14,151 nucleotides of DNA from Candidatus Omnitrophota bacterium (GCA_023247575.1 JAHFGE010000023.1:1-14151), one strand, 5' to 3'. Shown: positions 7,994 through 13,292, counted from the stretch's first letter. Program-made: numbers and translations. Notes: a model not told the origin generated them from the letters alone.

Positions 7994-8092
7994 GTGTCAT
8001 TGCGAAGGAGCGAAGCGACTGAAGCAATCTTTTTTAAAGGATTGCTTCGTCCTCGTCCCGCCTTCTGGCGGGACTCGTCCTCGCAATAACAC
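7994..8092. repeat. About 99-bp dispersed-type hairpin repeat
   Basis: The outer arms GTGTCATTGCGA (7994-8005) and TCGCAATAACAC (8081-8092) pair with one mismatch. Inside, GAAGCAATC (8021-8029) pairs with GATTGCTTC (8040-8048), and TCCCGCC TTCT GGCGGGA (8056-8073) forms a nested hairpin. The wording CATTGCGA...GCGAAGCGAC...GAAGCAATC is of a type I recognise as a common intergenic repeat in many bacterial draft genomes. It occupies the junction between the M20 peptidase and DUF3108 genes. Confidence 0.8.
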
Positions 8093-8098
8093 CCACTA

Positions 8099-9241
8099 TT
8101 ACATCTCATCATACGCTTTTAGATAAGCTTCCAGGGCGCAGGCGCCATTGTAAATAGTTTTAATAGAAACATATTCGTCATTGGCGTGAACCACCCCATG
8201 AGCCCCCCATCCCGTCGAGAAAGCAGGAATCTTGTAATCTTGAAAAAACGTAATGACGGTCGCTCCCTGGCTGCCCTTTAGGTTCGCTTTAAATCCCATG
8301 TGGCGGCAGACATCCAGATAGGTTTTCACAAACGGCTGCTGAGGATCAAGTTCATAAGGCTTTTGAGTATCGTCGATCATCACTTTGAAATTCTTGGTTT
8401 CCCTGGCTATGACCCCTTTAATCTCTTGCAAGACTCTTGGGGCGGTCATGCCCGGCATAAATCGAATATCCAGGGAGAATTCACAAAAATCCGCCACTAT
8501 ATTAACTTTATCGCCCCCTTGAATGGTGCCGATATTTTTTGTTGGAGGCACCAGGAGCGGATGCTTTTTAAATTTAAACTGATGTTTTTGAAGACGATTA
8601 ATCACGCGGGCGGCCGCTTCAATAGCGTTAACCCCCAGCCAATTGTAAGCCCCGTGAGCTTTTTTACCAAAAATTTGCACCCGGCAGTGCAACAACCCCT
8701 TTTGCGCAATGACGCAATCAAATTCCTCAGAGTCCGTAATCAATGCCACTTGAGGTCTTAAGATCCCTTTGGCCAGTAATGGCCTGATGCCCTTGTGACT
8801 GCCGGTTTCTTCATCGACGGTGGCAGCAAAAATAACATCGCGTTTTAAGCGCACCCCGTCTTCTACCAAAGAGCGTATGGCCTCCATCCCTACGGCAGCA
8901 TTACCCTTATCATCACTGGCGCCCCGCCCGTAAATGCGGCCCTGATAAATTTCTCCGCCTAAAGGATCAAACTTCCATCCTGTGCCAAAAGGAACCGTGT
9001 CAATGTGCGGAGTAATCAAAATGGCTTCTTGGGCCGCCTTCCAACGAGGCCATGTTCCTTTGAGGGTAGCGATAACATTGGGACGATGCTTTTGAAAACT
9101 GTAAGTTTTAACTTCAAGCCCTAAAGAGCGCAAATCTTTGGCAATAAAACGGGCCACCTGTAATTCATTTCCAGGTGGATTGACCGAGTCAAACCGCAGG
9201 AGTCTTTGGGTTAATCGAATTAAGCGGTTTTTATTAATCAT
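8099..9241 (-). CDS. M20-family dinuclear zinc metallopeptidase/deacylase
   Basis: A 380-residue protein of the ArgE/DapE/carboxypeptidase G2/acetylornithine deacetylase class. Metal and catalytic residues are in place: His79 and Asp81 in TPHIDTVPFG, bridging Asp110 in GRGASDDKGN, the Glu pair in VDEETGSHKG (144-145), Asp170 in LITDSEEFD, and a C-terminal His in the GAHGVVHANDEYVSI stretch. A dimerisation (lid) domain with the usual GAYNWLGVNAIEAA segment lies between. No signal peptide. It starts 7 nt after the zinc-ribbon gene stop. The exact substrate (acyl-amino acid or dipeptide) cannot be read from the sequence; argE or dapE would be a guess. Confidence 0.9.
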   Translation of the reverse strand: MINKNRLIRLTQRLLRFDSVNPPGNELQVARFIAKDLRSLGLEVKTYSFQKHRPNVIATLKGTWPRWKAAQEAILITPHIDTVPFGTGWKFDPLGGEIYQGRIYGRGASDDKGNAAVGMEAIRSLVEDGVRLKRDVIFAATVDEETGSHKGIRPLLAKGILRPQVALITDSEEFDCVIAQKGLLHCRVQIFGKKAHGAYNWLGVNAIEAAARVINRLQKHQFKFKKHPLLVPPTKNIGTIQGGDKVNIVADFCEFSLDIRFMPGMTAPRVLQEIKGVIARETKNFKVMIDDTQKPYELDPQQPFVKTYLDVCRHMGFKANLKGSQGATVITFFQDYKIPAFSTGWGAHGVVHANDEYVSIKTIYNGACALEAYLKAYDEM

Positions 9242-9248
9242 AAAACAA

Positions 9249-9554
9249 TTATTTTAGAATATCCTTCGCCCTCAATTCCCCTTCTATCCTCTTAAAATCA
9301 TCATAATCAATAAAAGTAACCTCTGGCCTTTCCTGGGCGATTCTTAACATCTTAGGCAAATGGTCTTTGGGGTTCATAAAAGCAATGTATTTAAACGCAT
9401 TATTGCAGGATGGGCACTGCAGGAGGTCCAGCTTAATCTCCATAGTTTTGCAATTGGCACAGCTGCCGAAGAGCGCCCCATACAAAAGCGCGTGAGATTT
9501 AACCTCATCAAAGTAAAATTTTTTATAAATCCGTAAAAAACGCTCCACAGACAT
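9249..9554 (-). CDS. Small zinc-ribbon protein of unknown function
   Basis: A 101-residue protein with two CxxC knuckles (Cys32/Cys35 in CANCK and Cys47/Cys50 in CPSC), 11 residues apart, a typical zinc ribbon. The rest is soluble and alpha/beta with a charged C-terminus. I do not recognise a family. Two ATGs compete: 9563 and 9554. I chose 9554 because the -10 box of the promoter overlaps the 9563 codon, and the predicted start point falls on or just before the 9554 ATG. It is the first gene of the long minus-strand string and is followed after 7 nt by the M20 peptidase. Confidence 0.7.
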   Translation of the reverse strand: MSVERFLRIYKKFYFDEVKSHALLYGALFGSCANCKTMEIKLDLLQCPSCNNAFKYIAFMNPKDHLPKMLRIAQERPEVTFIDYDDFKRIEGELRAKDILK

Positions 9555-9561
9555 GGGTGGC

Positions 9562-9591
9562 ATTATATATCAAAATAGGACAAATTGTGAA
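9562..9591 (-). promoter_or_regulatory. Promoter of the long minus-strand operon
   Basis: Minus-strand -35 TTCACA (9591-9586, 5/6) and a perfect -10 TATAAT (9567-9562) with an 18-bp spacer. The -10 ends 7 nt before the ATG at 9554, so the transcript is expected to begin at or one base before the start codon. No Shine-Dalgarno is present. It lies between the 9610-9694 repeat and the first gene. Confidence 0.6.
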
Positions 9592-9609
9592 ATTTCATTA
9601 AAGAAACCC

Positions 9610-9694
9610 TTCGACTCGCTCCTCGCTAAAGCTCGTCGTTCGCTCAGGGTGGTTCTCCTCGCTAAATAATGGTGAGCGAGCGAAGCGAGTCGAA
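9610..9694. repeat. Palindromic repeat between two operons
   Basis: TTCGACTCGCT (9610-9620) and AGCGAGTCGAA (9684-9694) are perfect 11-bp inverted arms about 63 bp apart. The inner sequence holds further GCGAG/CTCGC runs that could pair. The 17-mer starting CGAGTCGAACC at 9686-9702 recurs exactly at 13471-13487, which supports a dispersed repeat family. The interval 9595-9718 holds no gene. Confidence 0.75.
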
Positions 9695-9718
9695 CCATAA
9701 CACCCAACGAAGTAAAAA

Positions 9719-9976
9719 TCAATGCTGGCGGCCACTTCCTGAAGTCGGATCAAACTTATCTCCCGGCTTCACGATGATGTGAATTCTTTTTTCGGAATAC
9801 CGGCTTGTGGTGGGTCCGTATTCCTCATCCAGATATCGCAAAAATTCAGCAAAACATTCAACTTCATCATCATATTTTTCCTGATAAACAATTTCTTCAT
9901 GCTTACTGGAATTATCTTTTTTGTCGATAATTTTTAAAATATGACCGTTTTTAGCTCTGTGTATTTCAAAAATCAT
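9719..9976 (-). CDS. Conserved small protein, third gene of a toxin-antitoxin operon
   Basis: An 85-residue acidic soluble protein with no function known to me. The core EEIVYQEKYDDEVECFAEFL and EEYGPTTSRYSEKRIHIIV have the look of a conserved small-protein family. There is no signal, membrane segment or cysteine motif; predicted make-up is two beta strands, a helix (residues 38-51) and a strand. Its ATG overlaps the toxin stop (ATGA) and is preceded by GGAGG inside the toxin's last codons, so translation is coupled to the toxin. This placement suggests a role tied to the pair (chaperone, co-repressor or modulator), but that is inference. Confidence 0.7.
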   Translation of the reverse strand: MIFEIHRAKNGHILKIIDKKDNSSKHEEIVYQEKYDDEVECFAEFLRYLDEEYGPTTSRYSEKRIHIIVKPGDKFDPTSGSGRQH

Positions 9977-10422
9977 ACCCCGCTTCCTCCACTGAGTTCT
10001 CCCTCTTTAAACGGATTAATGACTTTGATCCCCTCATATTCCTGCTGAAGGCCAAAATCTTCCGTAAGAATATATTTGGCCTTGGCTTTTTTGGCCGCGG
10101 ACACGATAAAAGCATCCCAAATCGAAAGCTGATACTTATGTTTTATGCGGATTCCTTCCAAAAGAACCTCTTTGTCATGTTCAACGACATTCCATTGGCA
10201 ATAAAGTTCAATGATAGCTTGCGCGTGTTCGAACGGAACTCGTTTACGCGTTAAAACAGAAAAACATTCCTGAAGCACCTGGATACTGATAAATGGCAGC
10301 AGAGGCGCTGCCTCCCAGAATGAATTCAAGTGTTGTTTGGCAATGGGTTGTTTTTTGGTTTCTTGATGGTCATGAGCGTAGATAATGATATTGGAATCAA
10401 CGAAGCATTGATGGGCGATCAT
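9973..10422 (-). CDS. PIN-domain ribonuclease toxin, VapC-like
   Basis: A 149-residue PIN-domain protein, probably a Mg2+-dependent RNase. The four acidic positions of the fold are visible: Asp9 (FVDSNIIIYA), Glu52 (QECFSVL), Asp103 (SIWDAFIV), and Glu121/Asp122 (ILTEDFG). The ATG at 10422 was preferred to 10452 because it gives the standard PIN N-terminus a few residues before the FVDSN strand and has GGGAAGAG upstream. It overlaps the antitoxin gene by 26 nt in another frame. Target RNA unknown. Confidence 0.88.
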   Translation of the reverse strand: MIAHQCFVDSNIIIYAHDHQETKKQPIAKQHLNSFWEAAPLLPFISIQVLQECFSVLTRKRVPFEHAQAIIELYCQWNVVEHDKEVLLEGIRIKHKYQLSIWDAFIVSAAKKAKAKYILTEDFGLQQEYEGIKVINPFKEGELSGGSGV

Positions 10423-10642
10423 ATAACTCTTCCCTGTTAAATTTTCCCCCACCTAAATTAAAACCCTTTTTTAAATACATGAGAGCCTTTTTTTGGGCGT
10501 GTTCAAAATTACTTTCTTTATTGACAGCCTGTTTGAGTAAATTAGCCAACCATTGGGACAAAGAAAATCCTTTTTCAATAGCTGTATGTTTGGCTTTTTT
10601 TAACAACTGTTCCTCCAGACGTAAAGTGACGTTTTTTTGCAT
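10397..10642 (-). CDS. Ribbon-helix-helix antitoxin
   Basis: An 81-residue protein whose first 40 residues fit a ribbon-helix-helix DNA-binding domain: strand KNVTLRLEE, helix LLKKAKHTAIEKG, then FSLSQWLANLLKQAV. The C-terminal half is lysine-rich and should wrap the PIN toxin. ATG at 10642 chosen over 10648: the GGGAGG ribosome-binding site is 7 nt from the former and only 1 nt from the latter. It is the first gene of the operon and probably represses it through the inverted repeats at the promoter. Confidence 0.85.
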   Translation of the reverse strand: MQKNVTLRLEEQLLKKAKHTAIEKGFSLSQWLANLLKQAVNKESNFEHAQKKALMYLKKGFNLGGGKFNREELYDRPSMLR

Positions 10643-10654
10643 ACCCATTCCTCC

Positions 10655-10708
10655 CTACACAATAAAAGTGTAGCACACTTTCTGTGTACGTCAAGCTGTA
10701 AGCTTGAC
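10655..10708 (-). promoter_or_regulatory. Promoter and operator of the toxin-antitoxin operon
   Basis: Minus-strand -35 TTGACG (10694-10689), 16-bp spacer, extended -10 TGC-TACACT (-10 at 10672-10667). A perfect inverted repeat CTACAC-N7-GTGTAG (10655-10673) covers the -10, and a second imperfect one, ACAC-N5-GTGT (10675-10687), fills the spacer. These are candidate sites for the RHH antitoxin. A third palindrome GTCAAGCT-GTA-AGCTTGAC (10690-10708) contains the -35. The 10709-10752 gap shows only a weak hairpin before AATTTTTG, not a convincing gpsA terminator. Confidence 0.65.
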
Positions 10709-10752
10709 AAAAATTCCTAGCCAAGCTGATCCACCAGGGGTTTCTACAGAAA

Positions 10753-11757
10753 TCATTTAGCCTTTATTTCTGCCTTCGGTTGGCGTGTCATTAAATCTGA
10801 CATGGCTTTATGGGAATCTTGACCTTCATAAATAATCTTATAAACCTGTTCTACAATAGGCATAGAAATTTTCAGTTTTCGACTTAAACAATGGACCGCC
10901 TTTGAAGTAATCACCCCTTCAGCCACCATGGCCATGGGGCCTAAAATATCTTTGATCTTTTTCCCCTTCCCTAAAGCTTCTCCGACGCTACGATTACGGC
11001 TTTGGGGGCTGACACAGGTGGTCACCAAATCACCTAAGCCTGTGAGCCCATAAAATGTTTCTTTTTTACCGCCTAAGGCAACCCCTAAGCGGGTGATTTC
11101 GGTCAGGCCGCGGGTCAACAGGGCGGCCTTGGCATTGGTGCCTAACCCGAATCCGTCACAAATACCGCAGGCAATGGCAATGACATTCTTGACGCTGCCA
11201 CCGATTTCGGTGCCAATAACATCATGATTGGTATAAATTCGAAAAGACGATGTATGAAAAATTTTCTGGATCTCAAGGGCTAGACGGTTCTGGGGACAAG
11301 CAACCACGGCGGTGGTGGCTAGGCCCGCCGCCACTTCCCCTGCAATGGTAGGACCGGAGAGCACAGCCAATTGGACTGAACCTAATTCTTCTTTAATAAT
11401 TTCTGACATTCGTTGAAAAGTCACAGGATGGATACCCTTGATGACACTTAAAAAAATCTTGTCCTTATAAGAAGTGGTCTTAATTTTCTTTAACACACTG
11501 GTTAAGTATTCGGAAGGACAAGCCAGTACAATCAGGTCACCGAAAGCAATGGCTCTGTTAATATCAGCGGTTAATTCAACGGATGCTGGGATACGGTAAC
11601 CGGGCAGGAACTTCCTATTCTCTCGAGATTGGGCTGTTTGAGAAACATAATCGGCAAAAGCACCCCAGAGCACAACGCCATACTCCTTTTTGGCTAAATG
11701 AATAGCCAGCGTTGTGCCCCAGCCCCCATCGCCAATAATACTGATGGTTTTAATCAT
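10753..11757 (-). CDS. gpsA: Glycerol-3-phosphate dehydrogenase [NAD(P)+]
   Basis: A 334-residue enzyme reducing dihydroxyacetone phosphate to sn-glycerol 3-phosphate for phospholipid synthesis. The nucleotide-binding loop is GDGGWGT (9-15), followed by the family motifs SVIKGI (104-109), SGPTIAGEVA (134-143), catalytic Lys190 in GGSVKNVIAIACGI, GLTGLGDLVTTC (237-248) and SRNR (253-256). Length is standard. Its ATG lies 9 nt after the glycosyltransferase stop, with GAGGAG between the two, so both are probably one transcript. Confidence 0.96.
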   Translation of the reverse strand: MIKTISIIGDGGWGTTLAIHLAKKEYGVVLWGAFADYVSQTAQSRENRKFLPGYRIPASVELTADINRAIAFGDLIVLACPSEYLTSVLKKIKTTSYKDKIFLSVIKGIHPVTFQRMSEIIKEELGSVQLAVLSGPTIAGEVAAGLATTAVVACPQNRLALEIQKIFHTSSFRIYTNHDVIGTEIGGSVKNVIAIACGICDGFGLGTNAKAALLTRGLTEITRLGVALGGKKETFYGLTGLGDLVTTCVSPQSRNRSVGEALGKGKKIKDILGPMAMVAEGVITSKAVHCLSRKLKISMPIVEQVYKIIYEGQDSHKAMSDLMTRQPKAEIKAK

Positions 11758-11766
11758 ACGCTCCTC

Positions 11767-12471
11767 TTAGCGCCAAATAAAAATCTCCCGCCAAATTTCA
11801 AACATATAGGCGGCTCCCCATTTGAGGACCTGGAGTTTGCGCTCACCGCCTTCCCGGGCAGGTTCATCACCGGGAATTTCGGCAATTTTAAGACGCCGTT
11901 TGGCCGCTCGGATAGATAATAAAGGTTCCCAGCTAATTTTGGTTCTAAACAGATTCTCCTCGAAGGAATAACTAGGATCTTTATCCAGGTCCAGATCATA
12001 AATAAGCTGTTTACGATACGCCCGGTAAATGACCATGGCATCGGTGTATTGAGCCCGATGCAAAAAATTGATGCTGCCGGTAAAAAGCCGGTTGCCAAAA
12101 GCTGTAACAGCGTCATCATCATAACTTTTAGCACCTGGAGCATAACGAGAAACAATGACCATGTCATATCCTTGTTTCATTTTGTCAATACAAACAGGAA
12201 TAAGCTCCGGGATAGAGTTGCCGTCAGGACTGAAGGCCAGAATCACATCACCTTTAATAAATGGTAAGGCATCCATGTAAGCCCCTCGAATGCCTGGGCT
12301 TTGCTGGATCACCACATCATAACCCATATCGCGGGCAATGTCAGCGGTGCCGTCTTTGGATTTTCCGTCGACCACTAAAATCTGGTCCACCCATTCCTTC
12401 TTGACTTTAGGCATCACTACCCGCATACCTTGGGCCTCGTTGAGGGTAGGAATCAAAAGAGTAATTTTCAT
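11767..12471 (-). CDS. Family 2 (GT-A) glycosyltransferase
   Basis: A 234-residue single-domain protein resembling the DPM/DPG-synthase branch of GT2. Nucleotide-sugar-binding motifs are LIPTLNEAQG near the start and LVVDGKSKDGT at about 33-43. The usual acidic metal motif appears as SPDGN (81-85), with one aspartate where many relatives have DxD. No membrane anchor follows, so it is probably cytosolic or peripheral. Start: ATG at 12471 with AAAGG 11 nt upstream; a GTG at 12480 would be only 2 nt from that site. It begins 27 nt after the tRNA-Gly CCA end, so it could be read from the tRNA transcript. Acceptor sugar or lipid unknown. Confidence 0.85.
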   Translation of the reverse strand: MKITLLIPTLNEAQGMRVVMPKVKKEWVDQILVVDGKSKDGTADIARDMGYDVVIQQSPGIRGAYMDALPFIKGDVILAFSPDGNSIPELIPVCIDKMKQGYDMVIVSRYAPGAKSYDDDAVTAFGNRLFTGSINFLHRAQYTDAMVIYRAYRKQLIYDLDLDKDPSYSFEENLFRTKISWEPLLSIRAAKRRLKIAEIPGDEPAREGGERKLQVLKWGAAYMFEIWREIFIWR

Positions 12472-12498
12472 TGGTCTCACAACCTTTGTTGAAAAAAA

Positions 12499-12572
12499 TG
12501 GAGCGGGCGATGAGAATCGAACTCACGTCACCAGCTTGGAAGGCTGGAGTTCTACCACTGAACTACGCCCGC
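12499..12572 (-). tRNA. tRNA-Gly (TCC)
   Basis: Cloverleaf complete: acceptor GCGGGCG/CGCCCGC, D arm GTTCAGTGGTAGAAC, anticodon arm CCAGC-CTTCCAA-GCTGG (anticodon TCC), T arm with loop TTCGATT, discriminator T and encoded CCA (12501-12499). Confidence 0.95.
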
Positions 12573-12584
12573 TTAAACAGCTTG

Positions 12585-12658
12585 TCCCGCTTTTCTTATC
12601 AAAGAATTGTGGTAAGCGGGATCCCGCCTGCCATAAAAATAATCCCAGAAAGGCGGGA
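12585..12658. repeat. 74-bp double-hairpin element, copy A
   Basis: Two 37-bp units, each bounded by TCCCGC...GCGGGA, are joined head to head: 12585-12621 and 12622-12658. The second unit is identical over 37 bp to 13124-13160. The first unit aligns imperfectly to the reverse complement of the second, so the whole is also a large imperfect palindrome, like a paired REP (BIME). The insertion into the tRNA-Gly remnant is clean, without target duplication. Confidence 0.85.
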
Positions 12659-12672
12659 GAAGGCTGGAGTTC

Positions 12673-12692
12673 CCTGCCTGCCGGCAGGCAGG
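12673..12692. repeat. 20-bp perfect palindrome in a tRNA D-loop
   Basis: CCTGCCTGCC followed by its exact reverse complement GGCAGGCAGG. It sits cleanly between GGTA and GAAC of the remnant tRNA-Gly D arm. I recognise this sequence type (it translates to LPAGRQ) as a common mini-repeat of candidate-phylum genomes. Confidence 0.85.
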
Positions 12693-12712
12693 TACCACTG
12701 AACTACTCCCGC

Positions 12713-12813
12713 GTCAGGCTACGTCAAAATGCTTTCGCTTTTGACTACGCCTGACAAGTCAGGAAAAAATTACCTGGCCTGCCAGGCGCAGTCCCGAACG
12801 AAAGTATCGGGAC
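12713..12813. repeat. Three hairpins filling the Gly-remnant/Tyr spacer
   Basis: GTCAGGC-N3-GTCAAAA pairs with TTTTGAC-N3-GCCTGAC across 12713-12755 (14 of 17 pairs). CCTGGC-CT-GCCAGG lies at 12773-12786. GTCCCGA...TCGGGAC lies at 12791-12813, 6 nt from the tRNA-Tyr CCA end. No gene is present. Confidence 0.8.
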
Positions 12814-12819
12814 GAAGAC

Positions 12820-12905
12820 TGGTGGGCAGTGAAGGATTCGAACCTCCGAAGCGCAAGCGCAGCAGATTTACAGTCTGCTCCCGTTGACCACTTGGGTAAC
12901 TGCCC
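12820..12905 (-). tRNA. tRNA-Tyr (GTA)
   Basis: Class II tRNA: acceptor GGGCAGT/ACTGCCC, anticodon arm GCAGA-CTGTAAA-TCTGC (anticodon GTA), long variable arm with GCGC/GCGC, T loop TTCGAAT, discriminator A and encoded CCA (12822-12820). Confidence 0.95.
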
Positions 12906-12965
12906 GCCGAATTTGTTCCACAAATTCGGCGAGACATCTCGCCATCCCGCCGTGGCGGGATGGCG
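12906..12965. repeat. Three overlapping palindromes in the Tyr/Thr spacer
   Basis: GCCGAATTTGT-TCC-ACAAATTCGGC (12906-12930), GGCGAGA-CA-TCTCGCC (12928-12943) and CGCCATCCCGCC-GT-GGCGGGATGGCG (12940-12965) are all perfect and share their edge bases, forming a chain that begins at the base next to the tRNA-Tyr 5' end. Confidence 0.85.
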
Positions 12966-12987
12966 GATGCCCGCCGGAACTATAGTA

Positions 12988-13060
12988 AGCTGGCGAGAGG
13001 CTTCGAACCCCCGACCTATGGTTTACAAAACCATTGCTCTACCAGCTGAGCTACGCCAGC
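12988..13060 (-). tRNA. tRNA-Thr (TGT)
   Basis: Acceptor GCTGGCG/CGCCAGC, D arm GCTCAGCTGGTAGAGC, anticodon arm ATGGT-TTTGTAA-ACCAT (anticodon TGT), T loop TTCGAAG, discriminator T. No CCA is encoded (TAC follows), unlike the Tyr and Gly genes. Confidence 0.94.
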
Positions 13061-13086
13061 AAATATTATCATCTTAAGGAAGCTTC

Positions 13087-13160
13087 TCCCGCATTTCTAA
13101 TAACATTTTTATGGTATGCGGGATCCCGCCTGCCATAAAAATAATCCCAGAAAGGCGGGA
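13087..13160. repeat. 74-bp double-hairpin element, copy B
   Basis: Units 13087-13123 and 13124-13160, each TCCCGC...GCGGGA, 37 bp. The second unit is identical to 12622-12658; the first has diverged from its partner in copy A. Inserted without duplication in the T-loop of the tRNA-Thr remnant. Confidence 0.85.
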
Positions 13161-13181
13161 GAACCCCCGACCTGCTGATTA

Positions 13182-13227
13182 TCCCTCACTTTGTTCGGGA
13201 TCCAGATCCCGAGGCAGAGCCGAGGGA
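13182..13227. repeat. 46-bp nested hairpin in a tRNA anticodon
   Basis: Outer ends TCCCTC (13182-13187) and GAGGGA (13222-13227), inner perfect hairpin TCGGGATC-CA-GATCCCGA. Clean insertion; the flanks rejoin as a perfect anticodon arm. Its TCCC...GGGA ends resemble those of the 74-bp elements. Confidence 0.8.
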
Positions 13228-13250
13228 CAAATCAGCTGCTCTACCAACTG

Positions 13251-13292
13251 CCTCGCACCGAATGCTTATAATTCCAAATGATCGGCACGAGG
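13251..13292. repeat. 42-bp inverted-repeat insert in a tRNA D-loop
   Basis: CCTCGCACCGA and TCGGCACGAGG ends pair with two mismatches. It is flanked by a 2-bp direct repeat (TG at 13249-13250 and 13293-13294), a possible target duplication. A different family from the TCCC...GGGA elements. Confidence 0.75.

Larger units (their letters stand above)
12578..12712 (-). pseudogene. Second tRNA-Gly, interrupted by two palindromes and truncated
   Basis: The 5' end reads GCGGGAGTAGTTCAGTGGTA, then a 20-bp palindrome, then GAACTCCAGCCTTC, then a 74-bp repeat, then CAAGCTG. Removing both inserts gives the text of the intact tRNA-Gly copy from the D arm through most of the anticodon arm, without a base lost or gained. 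Everything 3' of the anticodon stem (variable loop, T arm, acceptor strand) is missing; TTTAA and the intact tRNA-Gly follow directly. The 74-bp insert lies between anticodon positions 35 and 36 (TC^C). Not functional as a tRNA. Confidence 0.85.

Noticed and set aside
7975..8112. N-terminal extension of the DUF3108 protein
   Set aside because: Nearly all of it is the hairpin repeat, and a signal-peptide-like run begins at the internal ATG.
9555..9563. Upstream ATG at 9563 for the zinc-ribbon gene
   Set aside because: The codon overlaps the -10 box, so it would lie upstream of the predicted transcript start.
10690..10752. Rho-independent terminator of gpsA
   Set aside because: The strong hairpin 10690-10708 is not followed by a T run on the minus strand, and the hairpin before AATTTTTG is only about 5 bp with a wobble pair.
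12338..13077. Plus-strand reading frames across the tRNA cluster (LPAGRQ-containing)
   Set aside because: They are translations of tRNA genes and palindromes on the opposite strand; no ribosome-binding site or family resemblance.
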